Below, one piece after another: positions 14,176 to 26,299 of a stretch of DNA of 64,000 nt; the stretch's first letter is position 1; every line of letters starts with the position of its first letter. The DNA is taken from NCBI RefSeq assembly GCF_030867145.1, contig NC_134436.1, positions 5,766,001-5,830,000 of the forward strand. The letters are read 5' to 3'. The stretch is from Opisthocomus hoazin (Eukaryota > Chordata > Aves > Opisthocomiformes > Opisthocomidae). Made by a program: the position numbers and the translations under genes. Below the pieces are notes generated by a model. The model was given only the letters and a program-made list of their open reading frames with translations. It was not told the origin of the DNA and ran no database searches.

Positions 14176-17100
14176 TGGTAACACACGGTTACTTTTTCTT
14201 CAATGTGGTGAGGAAGACATCAACCTCAATTAATTCTTGCCCTCTTGCACAACGTGGAGGTATCACCGGTTCGCTGGGGCTGGGGCTTTCCCTCTCACTT
14301 CCCCCTTGTCTTCACAGGAAAACTGGCAGAGCAAGTCCTCTTGGGCTGAAACTGCCCCACCACCCTGGTGTGCTTCCACCCGAGCAAGGTCGTCATTAGC
14401 GCTTAATGACCAGCTTTGTCCCTGCTCTGCTGATGGGCAGATGCGTGACGCAGATCCGGCAGCAAACGGCGGTACACACGGAGGAGTTACTGATAGAGCA
14501 CTGGGGTAGCCCGCATTCCGAGCACACGCCCAGAGACACGCTCCTCACGTTATTGCAGCTGTGCCTTCATGCCGTCATGGGAAAACAGCGCTTGGCTTCA
14601 GCAGAATCCAACGCATTTGCATCTCTGAATAAATTTAGCAAAAATCTGATTTGTTTGTCCGTCTTATTAGACCTTGCCTTGGACATGTCACTCAGTCCTC
14701 ACGAGCTCTTCTAAAGAGTCACAAGTTGCTCAGAAACCACTTTAATTTACAGATACAAGGATCGATATCCCCTGCTCTTGCTTTTCTTGGTGTTCTGTAC
14801 TAAAGCCAAAAATTTGATTTTTTTATAACTCTTTCCTTAATTATTTTCAACATTCTTCTCTTTCTTTCATATCATAGAAACTGTTTTTTCTGTAAGATTA
14901 AAAGCAGTTTACAGGCACTCCAGCTCCATCTGACAGCTCGTGCCACCGTTTCAAAGACCCACGCCCGCTTCTGTAGCATCCATCATTGCGACGTGTTAAC
15001 TGTTCAGACTGCCAGAATGAGACCATGAATTTACTCTTTCTTCAAAGAAATTGAGGAATTTTTGCCTATTTTTCTCTTTTTTGTTCCTCTTTCAGGTCCT
15101 GGGCGATCCTTTCCATGGTCAGAAAACTAGCCTGACTGTACAGCTGTACTTTGGAAAGCGCCACGTAAAATAGTTTTGTGCTGGTCAGCAAATCTCTTCC
15201 CTGCATATATTTAGACTGAGACATGCTGATTTTTGACTTTGGTGTCACAAACAAATATCTGCTGCCTTGTTCAATCTTCGGAGCGAACATCTGATTACAG
15301 GGAGAGCAATAGCACGCTGGATTTTGTCCCACCTTGTCTTCGGTGACACCGCTGTGAGCTTGTCGAGGTCGGTGGCGTTGCACAGCGCGAAGGACGGGGT
15401 ATGATTTGACCTGCGAGTCCTTCGTTCAAGGCCGTGATGTGAAGGTGGAAAGAATTCAGGCCAGCTGTCAGCCCGGGTGCCCAGGTTTGACGGGAAAAGC
15501 CCTCGGATGTTTTCTCACGTGGAAACGGAGCGTGGCTGGGTGAGGGTCAGCGGGCGCTTGCACAGCCCAGGCTGATGTTAGCAGTGAGTTTGGGCTTTGT
15601 AGCCCTGGTCAGAGGGACTTTGGCGCAAGAGCATGTTTGGTATTCACTTTGTCTGGAAGAAGGTAAGTGGGGCAGCTTTCAGGGCACATCAAAGTTTCAC
15701 CCCCAGACTCTGAGAAGCAGCAGCAGCGGTTGTTTGATGGAGAGGGAAAGGTGCTGCTCTTCATTTGCATTTTTCAATGCCATGAAAAGAGTTTAGACCT
15801 CATGGTTAAGCATTTTTTTAAGCATTTTTGAATGAATAAAATACATTTCTGCTGACATAAACGTCCTGTAAAACAGGTGTGTTGTCAGTAAGAAAGGACT
15901 TTGCGCCACTTCCATGTGTTCCTGCTCCATTTCTTAACTGTTTGGCAGAGGTTTAAACAGATCACGGAAAAAAATGCTTAGGATGAAGCTACCGAGTCCA
16001 TTTTCATCGCAAGCACAGAGTCGCCAGTGCTGAGCTGTTACACCAGACTGCTGCTTAGGACATTTCTGCTTCCAGTTTCCAATGCCTACAAATGCATTTG
16101 GTCCCTGCTGTGTCATCAGAGCGCAGCCTGCGCGCCCTTGGTCGCCCAAAGCCCCTGAGCTCTCCGTGTCGCCGATCCTGTAATCCCACCTGACGCTCCC
16201 TCCAGCTGGCTCCAGCGGCCGAAGCCCGTGGATGCTCGGAGCCTCCCTGTGTTGGTGGTAGCAGAGGACGGCAGCAAGCTGCAGCCTGCCAGCAAGACGC
16301 AGACCCTAAAGGCTGAAAAAGCTGATAGCTGCGAAGGGTTGCGCTCAGCTAGGTGGAAACGCCTCCACCTTATCCAAGTGTTTCCATGCCTCCTCGCACA
16401 CACGGCCTATCTCCTTTCCAAACTTTCACGTTTGCCCCTTTCTGTCTTCATCTAACCTGGACTGAGAGTTTCCTCGGGCAAGGACCGGCTGTTTTGTCTT
16501 CCAAATGCTGTGCCCGCGGTCAGTTGGCATTCGGTAAATAATCCCATTTCAGTGTGTCCATGCTGGGGTCCGCACCCGGTGCGGGGCTGGCCCGCTGAGC
16601 AGCTGGAGCGGCCGCGCAAGCAGGAATCGGTTCTGCGCTTAGAAGCACGGACACCGAGCGATGCCAGCGAGGGAAGCCCTGAGGCACATGGCTGGACAGA
16701 ATGGGACTTCTTAAACAAAACTGCTAATGAAATTAACAGTACAGCGCGCAGAACCAGCGTGTGATTCTGTGTCTTATAATGCTTTCCCGAGTAGTTTGCA
16801 GATGCTGGCATTTTTCATGGGTTCTAGTCTCATTTCCATCATGCTACTTAAGGAGAAAAAAAAAACCACTAGGAAAAAACCACCACTGCTTAACAGTTTT
16901 GTAATTCTAAAAAATATCATCCTAACAAGTTTCTCTGTGTTCACTGTTTTTTGAGGAAAAACATAAACACAAAATGCCGCTGGTGCTTTATTCTGTTAGA
17001 CAAATGGAGTCCCGTTCTCCCACCTCAGGTCCCTACGGACTGATTTAGAGCACCGTGAGGACTCCAGGTCCCAGGCAGTGAAGCCTCCTCCCCCGTTACG

Positions 17101-17729
17101 CTGCGGCCGCGGAGGAGCTTAGACAGGGATGTTTCTGATTTCCCAAGGTACCGTCGCAGGCTGCGACTTCTCTTGGGTTTTAACTGTTAATTTGGGACTA
17201 AGCAGGTTACACCCGGCTCTGCCACCAAGAAGAAACTCAGCCAGAGGTGCTGCAACAGTCTGCAGCAATTAGCTACAAATCCAGCCACAGTATACTCCTT
17301 TATGAAAATGTTACTCTTCATAAACCCCAACAGAAATGTCACTGTGACGCTGGCAAAAGCTTCCCACTCCAGTGCCCAACATTTCCCCTGGTTTTGAACT
17401 TGCTCTCCTCCAGTGCCCAAGTGTTTCTGGTTTTATATCACGAGAACACAGGTGCCAGGTGTGCCACAAGAGTCGGGGGCCGGCTTCCTCTCTGGGCAAG
17501 CCAAAAGTGTTTGAGAGGGGGTTCTCTGCACACGCTTCGCAGTGGAGACCGGGGTTCTCCTAGGGACTGGCGGCCAGCAGGCTTCCTCTCTCTGTGAGTC
17601 TGGGTGTAACAGCAGGAAAATGAGCTTCAGCCAACGCCTGGCTGAATACCGAGACACCAACATTATTAAAGATATTAAAATTAGTTTCTTGTGGCGGGAT
17701 GAAGTCTCTGTAAATCTGCTGATTTGGCG
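14176..17729. other. intergenic region upstream of the FBXW11 CpG island
   Basis: This is mixed-composition DNA without a recognisable gene. It contains one open frame of some interest on the minus strand (15066-15425, listed separately). The rest shows short chance frames only. No repeat family was recognised in it. Confidence 0.55.
15066..15425 (-). other. unrecognised minus-strand open frame, possible terminal exon
   Basis: The frame is open for 119 codons between a TGA at 15426-15428 and a TAG at 15066-15068, with no ATG near its start. The translation contains a CYCSPC cluster, then a Lys/Ser-rich stretch (YLFVTPKSKISMSQSKYMQG), and ends in a charged helix-like tail (ERIAQDLKEEQKREK). 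Its balanced composition is unlike the Arg/Pro/Ala-rich frames nearby. The CxCxxC cluster followed by beta-like segments faintly recalls netrin-type (NTR) domains, but I cannot assign a family. An ATTAAA on the minus strand (14741-14746) could serve as its poly(A) signal. Frames of this length are expected by chance in 64 kb, so it is only a candidate last exon or pseudogene exon. Confidence 0.2.
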
Positions 17730-18031
17730 GGCGGGCGGCGGAGCACGGCGCGGCGGGAGAGCGCGGGCCGGGGAGCCTCAGGGCCGTCTCCCCGTGCCGT
17801 GGGCTCCCCGCTGTCCCGCAGCAAGCCCCGCGCCGCGCTCCCTTCGCTCGGTTCTGCAGCCGGCGGGGAGGCCCCGGCCCCGCGGCCCCTTGCACCCTCC
17901 CTGCTCGGCTCCGAAGACACGGGCACCCACAGGGCGCGGGGCCCGGCCCCGCGACAGACATGGCGGCGTCCCTGAGGTCCTCCCGGCGCCCCCCGCGCGG
18001 GGAAGCGGTGCACGCCGGGAGCTCCCCGCAG

Positions 18032-18036
18032 CCAAT
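18032..18036 (+). promoter_or_regulatory. CCAAT box (NF-Y type)
   Basis: GCCAATGGCGGC has the NF-Y core followed directly by a GGCGGC extension. It lies about 190 bases before the FBXW11 start codon, inside the CpG island. The motif match is seen; binding is inferred. Confidence 0.6.
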
Positions 18037-18060
18037 GGCGGCGCGGGGCCGCGGGGGCCG

Positions 18061-18074
18061 CCGGGAGTTGTAGT
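18061..18074 (-). promoter_or_regulatory. ZNF143/THAP11-type site
   Basis: CCGGGAGTTGTAGT is the complement of ACTACAACTCCCGG. It matches the ACTACAnnTCCC core of the SBS motif typical of TATA-less CpG-island promoters, which is usually close to the transcription start. Its spacing from CCAAT (25 bp) and CRE (55 bp) fits a core promoter here. Confidence 0.7.
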
Positions 18075-18128
18075 CTGTTCGGAGCGGCGGCGGGGCGGCC
18101 GGCGGGCTCTCCCCTCTTCCGGGCGATG

Positions 18129-18136
18129 TGACGTCA
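18129..18136. promoter_or_regulatory. perfect CRE (TGACGTCA)
   Basis: The full palindromic CREB/ATF octamer lies 90 bases before the FBXW11 ATG, just downstream of an ETS-like CTTCCGGG. It suggests that beta-TrCP2 transcription could respond to CREB/ATF factors. Function is inferred. Confidence 0.7.
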
Positions 18137-18226
18137 CGGGGGACGCAGCGCGCGTGTGCGTGCGCGGCGGGGCCTGGCGGGCGCGGGGCCTGGCAGGCGG
18201 GGGCGGCCGCGGAGCTGCCCGCCGCG

Positions 18227-18271
18227 ATGGAGCCCGACTCGGTGATCGAGGACAAGACCATCGAGCTGATG
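18227..18271 (+). CDS. FBXW11: FBXW11 first coding exon
   Basis: Fifteen codons encode MEPDSVIEDKTIELM, the N-terminus of FBXW11 (beta-TrCP2, also called HOS). This F-box/WD40 protein recruits phosphodegron substrates such as beta-catenin and I-kappa-B to an SCF ubiquitin ligase. The ATG has a good context (GCCGCG before it, G after it). The donor GTGAGT starts at 18272 directly after the Met codon, so the exon ends in phase 0. In-frame 34-codon and 21-codon exons downstream (34922 and 57972) can therefore be joined or skipped without a frameshift. The gene continues past the right edge of the window, where the F-box and seven WD40 repeats must lie. Transcription is from the CpG island that contains this exon. 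Confidence 0.97.
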
Positions 18272-18279
18272 GTGAGTGA

Positions 18280-18296
18280 CCCCCCCCCCCCCCCCC
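18280..18296 (+). repeat. 17-base C run beside the exon 1 donor
   Basis: Seventeen consecutive C start eight bases after the exon 1 GT donor and are followed by more C-rich sequence (GCCCCGCCGCCGCGCC). The opposite strand is an uninterrupted G run. It is a length-unstable tract next to a splice donor. Confidence 0.9.
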
Positions 18297-21200
18297 GCCC
18301 CGCCGCCGCGCCTGGGCCTGCGGGGGTCCGGCCCAGGCCCGCGCCCCGCCGCTCCCCCGCCGCTCGCTCCTCCCGCAGCCAGCGCCTTCATTTCCTGAAA
18401 AAGGAAGAATTTATAAAGAATTATAACACCCCTCCCCCCCGCACCCCCCCTCAGAAGGCAGCGCCGGTCCCGGGAGGCGCGAAATAACCGCTATCGGTGC
18501 GCGGGCACGCCGCGGAAAGCGAAAGGGCAAGGCCGCGGGGCCCGGCGGGCAGCGGGGCGGGGGCGGCTCCCGCAGCGGGCTGCGGTGCCGGCGGGGCGGT
18601 GCGGTGCGGGCCCGGCCGGCGGGCGGGTTCTCGCCCCCTCGCTAACGCTCGGGCCGCGGGGCCGGGCTCGGCGGGGAGGCGGCCGGGGGGAGGCCGTGGG
18701 CAGGGAAGGGTTCGTTGGGCGGGTTTGTTATCTTTATTTAATTTTCTTAATACAAGCAAATCCGAGATTTCCATAGCCAGATATTCGGGGGCCCCGATTT
18801 TACTGCCTTTAGGGGCGAATAAAATTGAAGCGAGGAGCAGAGAGAGGTAATCATCGCGAAATGTCTGCCAATTTATTATTTGTCATAAGCGTAATTTGCT
18901 TTCGCATGCAGAATTTCATGCGGTAGCGCAGAGTTGAGTGGCAAAATGCAAAAATCGGCTTTTCATCCGCTCTGAAGGTGAGCTGGGTTCAGTGGAGACA
19001 TTAAATGGGGTTTTTAGCCAGCAGAGTTCTTGCTTAAACCGCCTGGTCTGGAAAATACCAACTTTCTTTGAGTGTTGTCTGCTCTCAAGAAGCAGAAATT
19101 AAAAAAGGGGGGGAAAACCTCAAACCCCTTTGTGATTCTTTCCGTATTTGTTTCTGATCGCTTGAGGCCGACAGCTTAAAAGCCGCTCTTGGCAAGCCTG
19201 CCTGCCCAGTCCCGATCGATTCGGTGACCGTGCACCTAACCGTGGGTGACATCAGAGCTGTGTCCGCGTTCGTGGACTGCAGCAGCAGGGACGAAGGTGG
19301 GGGCCGTCCGTTACGGGACGAGTCGCCTCCGGAAAAGACGTCTGCTAAATCTCCGAGGTGGGAAGTTTGTTCTAGTGGCTTTTTTTGGTTTTTCCCCTAC
19401 CTGGAACGGAGGGTTGCTAGTACTCCGCAGCCTGGGGTTTTGTGAGGTGCTCAAATAGCATTTGAGGCTGGAAGGTACGTTTTGCCTCGCTCGACTTTCT
19501 CACTTGTCTTTTTGTAAATGCTCTCCTGTTTTAGAAATCTCTCCTCTTTGGGGTCAAATCGTTAGCAGGCAGAAGCAAATGTTAACTTTGGTGGATGCTG
19601 CTTGTACCCTCTGTTTACGGTTGGACCTGAGATGTAGTAGGAGATTAAAGAAATGAATTTTTGTCTCTTTTGCAAGAAATTCATCAATATGAAAATTTAA
19701 GAAGACGAAAAATTAATTCTATAGTTTCCAGTAGAAAATGGTACTCTGTAAAATGTAGTTGGTAGTTGAATTTAATTCCAGCCATAGTGAAGGCTTGTGT
19801 TTGAGTGTAAATGTTTCACTAAAATCATTGAAAGCCATTCCTAAGCGAAGACGTGGCTTGGAGGTTTTGCCTTCCTGTGTGTTGTAGGAGATAAGGGTGT
19901 CCGAAAGATCAGTTTAAACACACAAAGCAGAAGTAGAAGCCGTATTGACCGAGTTTTCAGCCAGTGATTTCAGCATTATATGCAGACTCTTGTATCAGTT
20001 GTTAATGCTGATGGCAAACATCCCTAAACCGGGGATCATCTTAGCGTGTCAGACTTACCGGGATGCTTTTCTTTTTAAGAATGCTACTGTTTACTAAAAG
20101 CAGGATGATTTATGCTTCTTTCTGATGCAGGAGGTTGGTTTTGGTGTGCTGTGGGTACTCGATCACTTCCCTCCAATGCCAAGGATGAATTTGTAGTGAA
20201 TACAGGAGCAAATGTGCGTGATGCAGGAGTTCTGAGGACCAAATACGATATAATTCTGAGTGGCTGATAAACAAGAGAGAGTGTGTCAACATGCTAATTG
20301 CACGGAAGTTTCAGAACACAGTGTTCTAGCCCTCAACTGTGCCTTCGCTGGATAGATAATTTGCATTTATTTAAAGAAAAATCAGTCGTGGAAATAATAC
20401 TGTTCCGTTTTTAAAACTGGAATCTAAGAGAAATATCAAGGTTTCAGAGTGACAACGTGCATTTGCAGTATGAAGATTTAGTGAGTGTTCTGAAGTCACC
20501 GAGTCTTTTAGGACAGCTAAAGGCTTTACATGGCTCGTTCTAGTTTTGTAAATCATGTCATCCAGCCATTTTAGCGGTGATGAGCAATTGATTTAACGAT
20601 GACATTTCATGGCTTTTCATTTGCAGATGGTATCTACCTCTACAGGCGAGATACCCGTTGCCTGTGGAAGTGATGTCAAACTCAAAGTTTTAACTCGTGG
20701 TGGCTGCGGGAGGTCCAGATTTAGGTGAACAGCGTATCTGATGGGTTGGGTTTGGCTTAGATACCTTCGAACTTCTGCTGTCTCAGTTAAATGCTTTGCG
20801 CGAGTGGGCAAACTGTTAGAAAATGAGTAGTAAGGGAGTAAACCAGAACAGATGGAGGGCTGGCCAAAGTGATTGAAAGGGCTCTTTCTTCCCCTGGTTT
20901 TGATTTTTCTCTGTGAAATTAGATAACTGTAACCTTTTTGCTCTTCTAAAGAATCAAAGTTTTTTTTCTTAAGGTGAAGTACCATCAACAATGCTTTATG
21001 AAATAGGGTTTTTTACTGACAAGTTCAAAGCTGTGTATAAAATCTGTGTTGTTCAGTTGCATCAAACCCTCGTATGCATTTGCCTTCAATACCTGCTGAA
21101 AGCTTTGTGTTTTTTGTTTTCTCAGAAAGCTTCACTGAACCGTACTTTTGTTTTACCAGCAGACTTTCAAAGTAGGGGGTAATTAGCTTCTTAGTTCGTA

Positions 21201-24200
21201 TTAAAGTCGTTGTAAAAGAATATGGCTAATACATTTTTTTTTTTTTTAAACAGGTTAAAAAGTTACACATTTGTAGGGTGAACTGTGTGCAGTGTAAGAT
21301 GTGGGTAGTATAAAAAAAACCCATAAAATCTGTACAATCTGTTGCTCCCGGGCTCGTGTACCCACCAGACACCTGTGGGACACGGTTGTTGAAGCAGAAA
21401 GCCAATGGCGTGTAAATTCTCACTCTTAACTGAGGTTATTGTCATCTGCCTTGCCGCTGTGTCCCTGATGCATGTGCTGCTCTCCAAACACAGATCCCCC
21501 TGCTGCAGAGCTGGCAGTTTAAATTCGATATAACACCGCTCCGTGGTAGTAGTGTGAAGGGCTTTCGGGAAGACGGTGCCTAGGAATAAAAGTGACGAGC
21601 ACTTATTTACACTGTATTATCATTTGTGTCTTAAAGTTATGTCTATGGAAAATATTCTTCCTCATACACTACCTTCACTGTCTAGAATGTCTCGCTCGCT
21701 GTCATATAAATGTCCAGTGTTTAAGTGCCTCTGTAAATAATAATAAATGAAGAACTATAATTGAATATCTTGCCAAAAGTCTTTCAGTTTCTCCTGGCAG
21801 AGCTTTGATGCGAGCTGAAGGTCTGCAAATTCGAAAGGTAACAACCTCAGAAGAAAGCATTTCACATCGGCGTGCCTTGCCAGCAGCAGCTCCTCCTGTA
21901 AATCACGCCAGCGGTACCTGAAGTTCCTTGGGTTACTGCAACTGGAGATGGCTGTGCCCCCAAACTATTTAAAGCTTTACAGTGCAAAATAAAGCTTAGC
22001 ATTCTGTTTGGAAAGTGAAACACAGCTGCGGTATATATCTCAGTAGGGCTATAATGTTCTGGCTTTTTTCTTCCCTCTCTGTCTCAATCGTTGCAAGCCA
22101 AGTGGGCAGTTACATTTTTGTGAATTTTTTTCCACGTTTTCTTAGAGGAATCCTTCAAAGAATTTACGTTTGTAGCGACAGAGGTACAGATGGTCTAGCC
22201 AACGATCATCTTTGCATCTGAAACAAAGGAGGTACTGTTCTAGCTCAAACGTGACTGGTTCTTAATCAAAGGCTGCAAGTAAATGGAGAGCTAGTAAGAC
22301 GTTTGTAAACCCGTGTGCAAACTCGTTGTGCTTTCTCCAGTGGGATAACAATCTAGTTGCTTTGCAGTTATCTTTTTTTTAATCTTCAGTAGCTAAATTA
22401 GAGTTGAGCGCTGCACGTCAGACATTTCAGCATGCAGTTGGTGGCATGACGGACGGTTTCATACATGGGGGGGAAGGAGACGGCTAGAGCAGGTATCTAG
22501 AGAGGTGATGGTTCGGTGGCTGTCAGGAAGGCGCAGGTGAGCCTCTGGGGCAGGGGAAGCGCGATCTGCGCTGCTGCACAGGCCGTCAGAGTGACAGTCA
22601 CGCTGCAGAGTGCCTGTAAGAGGGAGGATGCAGATATAAAGAGGATAGATTGCTGTGGCTTTGGCAGCGGCACAGAAAATGGGAAGGAAGAGCTTAAGAA
22701 AATGAATTAGAGCGAGGCAACGGAGTTCAGAGCCAGCAGAGTGATGGTGAAATGAGGGGAGTGGACAACAAAGTGTGGAAAGCTGCCTCTTTTGGGAAGG
22801 GTTAGGTGAAACAATAGACCGAGTGAGGAAATGGGGTGCGAAGGGGAGAAGGAGAATACAAAGATACAGAAGAGAGGTTACAAAGAAGAAAAGTTATCTG
22901 AAGCTTGTGGGCAGAAGCCATCAGTTTATACAGGTGAGGGAAAACTGCAGATGCTCCATCTGTAGCGAAAATTCTGAAACTAAATTGCTTCTAGTTCTTA
23001 ACAGAAAAAAGTTACAGTTTCTTGAGGAGACTAAATGTTACTGTTTCACCAAAGGCTTTTTAAATCTCATTTGAGATTCAGAGACTTTGTTTGCCTCACA
23101 ATGCAGTTGAATTTTCTAACATGACTGCGTTTTCCAGCCTTTACAACAATGCTAAGCAGGAAGGATGCAGCAGAGAAGGCTCCCTTGCTGCTGAAACACG
23201 AGTGTCGCTTCCTGCGTGCGTGAGCACCGCTGGGTGGTTCTCAGGGCGATGGGCTGCCTGTGAGCTCTGCCTTGGGACCGGGAGGTCCTGGGCTGTGCTC
23301 GTAAATCCAGCGTCCAGGTGTCACCGGGGAATGAGATCACATCTCTGCAGGCACGCTGGTATGCGCGCCAGCTGCCCGCTCTGAAGTGCTATCGGGTTGC
23401 TCCTTTGAAAACTTGTAAAGCACATGTATGCTGTTTCTGCGTTTCAGACCGCGCTGACTGTATCCCTTAGGCAGAGCTGCTGAACGCTGCTAAAAATTTG
23501 GGTCGCCCACAAGTGTTACAGCAGCATCCCAGCAAAACAAACCGCCTTGTTACAAGCTGTACCCGTAGAGAGACCTGGGAAGGCTCCTTGAAGGATGAAT
23601 GCACCTTTTCACTTCATGCATGTTCTCTAAAACACCCTCGCTACTTGTACGGTCAACTGGGTGTCTGTCTTTTGCTGCGCTGTGTTTTATGGCTGTGGAG
23701 TTTGGAGGTCACTGTTGCTTTGGCATTTTCAGTTTCGTCTTCCTGTGCTGCTTTGAGTGCTTGTGCAGCAGCGTGCAGAGCGTGATTGCCGGTGGGTTTT
23801 CAATGAAATGGATGTTGCAGCCAACGTGCCAATGCGAGAAGAATGATGTGTGGGAGAGAATAAGAGACCATGGCTGTAAAAGGGCTGCTCTGTGACAAGT
23901 AATTTTTTGTTGTTGCAAGGGAGAAAATAAATCAAAGGGAAATGAGAATACTTACTGAGTTGTTTAATGCTGATTAATAACAATACTTATATTTCAGCTT
24001 TTTTTCTCTGGTGATGTCTTCTTTAAACTAATGCCACTGTTTATGTTGTTATGTAATCTGATTTCTTGGTTTGATTTTCATGGTATTGATAGTATTTCAT
24101 TATCCACAGAAAATCCACTTTTTCTGGAAAATCCCTTCCTTCCCCACTTTATTGGTGTGTTTATGAGCTTAGTGGTGCGACATCTGACAGCCTGCTCCAT

Positions 24201-26299
24201 TTTCCTGTGCTACTTCCACACATTTCCCAACATGAGCAGTGCATGACCGAGACCAGATAATGCAAAAATAACGCAATGCCATTTGTATTTTAACAACAAC
24301 AAAGCACTGAACCTTTTTGGAAACTTAATTTGCTTCTCGTGCAGGCTAAATTAACGATGGGAGTGTTTGAAGGCATGGTGTTTCTTCATTCCCTTGTTAA
24401 TCCAGGACCCCTCAGGAGATGCATCCCTGTATTTCCACCCCAGGAAATTAATGTTTTTATTGGGGGTCAAAGAGTAGTTCATCGTCCCGGGCCTATTTTT
24501 TATACGAATGCAGACAGAAGTTTGTAAGATGTAGGTAGGTACCTACTTGCTATGAATAGGGACTGGTGTGCTTTCTGGGTAAACTGGTGAGAAAAAGCAT
24601 TTTGGGTCACTTTTTAGCTGTAGCAGTGCTATGGATTTTTGTCTTGTTCATTGACTTAGAGGAGAGACACAACTATATATCCAGTGTTACGGGTTGCAGG
24701 GCTGCGTTCTGGGTTTCATACTGTTGAGTTTTGGTACAAAAGAAGTTGTGACAGCTTGTGCTCTTTGCCTTTTTGAGGCGTATGTTTGTATGTCAGGATG
24801 CCTGACCAAAATGCATACAGCTTTTTGAAAATCTGTACTCAGAATCTGTTTATAAAACTGAAGTTACAATTACAGGTTGTATCTGCTAGAGGATCTTTTA
24901 GGCAAATCTATTTGGGCAGCAAGGGGCTAGCCAGGGAAACTCGATACTCAGGCTGTCTCCATCACATCAGTACTTCTCAAGACAAAAATCAGACCTGTGC
25001 TGTAACAGTTGCAAATACGTTTAAGGAATGCCTTCAAGGCGAAGTGCCTCTCCTTCCAACACCCTGCTGCTCAGCTGTGACTTAGCAAATCAGTACATTT
25101 ATATAATTTTGATAGCTGGCTTCTTACTGAGCTATACTGTACTCTTAAAATTCTGAGTCATATGCCTCGACATGTTATCACTTTACTTGGCAGCCTTAAA
25201 AATCCTACATTGGACACGGTATCAGGCTTACAGTGCTGCTTTGTCCTTGAAATGTCACATGCAGTTGACTGTTGCTTTACCGGTGGTAGAAAAGCAAAAG
25301 ATCGCCCCATGATGAAGATGCTCCTTTCTCCAGGCAGCTGTGGGCAGTCGAGGACATGACTGTCCCCATCGACACGGTTTCTTGGCACAGCTGTGACCAG
25401 TGACAGTTAGTTCTCCAACCCTTCTCCAAGCTGCTGGCCCTTGGGGCACAGTTGTGGAGGCTGGAGAACGCTCGGTTTGGCTCTCTGGAGGGGTTGGAGA
25501 GCAGAGGAAAGGGTGAGAGGCAGCAGTGAAATGTTCTTCTGCGGGTATTGCAGCCTTATGTTCTAGAAAACACCGCTGTTGCTTCTGGCTGCTGTTAGGG
25601 GAAATTTTGTAGGCCCTATCTCAACCTTTTTTGAAGATCTGACTGGAAGGTGCACAGTCCCGTCTCTCCAGGATACCCCCTCTGTTACACACGTAGGGTG
25701 GGCTTGCTGCAGACTCCTGCTCCTCTTAGGTGCTATGATGAAAGCTGCTTTAAATTAGTCGTGTAGAGTGCAAGTGTACTGCTGAAAGTACTGGATGAAG
25801 GCCTTTTAATCATCTTGCTCAGTAAGAGGTGGCTTCTTGTGTCGGGAGTAGCATGCCTTGGCTTACTCTCTTCTAGATTGTTTTCTAGAGCCACAGTGAT
25901 ACTGAAAATTTCCTGGGTTCAGTGCTGTCACTCACATCAAAAATGTCTTGAAGACTGCACCTCTGTGCTGCAGATATGTAAGGCAAGTCAGGTCATTGAG
26001 TCTGGAAACAGGGAAACAATCATTGCAATGAAAGGCTTCAGGGTGTGCATATGGCAAGTTAGGAGAACTGTGTTGAAAACCTGTGTGCTACCGTTCCGGC
26101 AGTTCACGGAGCGGGCTTGTGAGGCGTGAGCCGGTGGTTGGAGCTTTAGCGTTTGCTTCGTTATTTGCATTGTAGTTGCTTCTCATCTTCCTTCATCTTG
26201 CAAGGTGAGCTGTAGCCCCAAAACACTTGTTGTGCACTGGGTGATTCAGGGCAGGGGAAGGAACAATTTCTTGTCCATAAATCCGTTTCCTTGTCTTAG

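Larger units (their letters stand above)
17730..18680 (+). promoter_or_regulatory. FBXW11: FBXW11 CpG-island promoter
   Basis: A sharp rise in GC and CpG begins near 17725 and runs past the first coding exon to about 18680. No TATA box is seen. Recognisable motifs, upstream to downstream, are an ATGGCGGC YY1-like site (17960-17967), a CCAAT box (18032-18036), a ZNF143-type site (18061-18074), an ETS-like CTTCCGGG (18116-18123) and a perfect CRE (18129-18136). Initiation is probably between about 18080 and 18200, because ZNF143 and CCAAT sites usually lie within 100 bases of the start. The island also contains long frames on both strands (17542-18279 plus, 17560-18261 minus) that are GC artefacts. 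Confidence 0.85.

Noticed and set aside
17542-18279. 245-codon + frame and 233-codon minus frame across the FBXW11 promoter
   Set aside because: Both are products of the stop-poor CpG island. The + frame overlaps the real exon 1 in a different reading frame.
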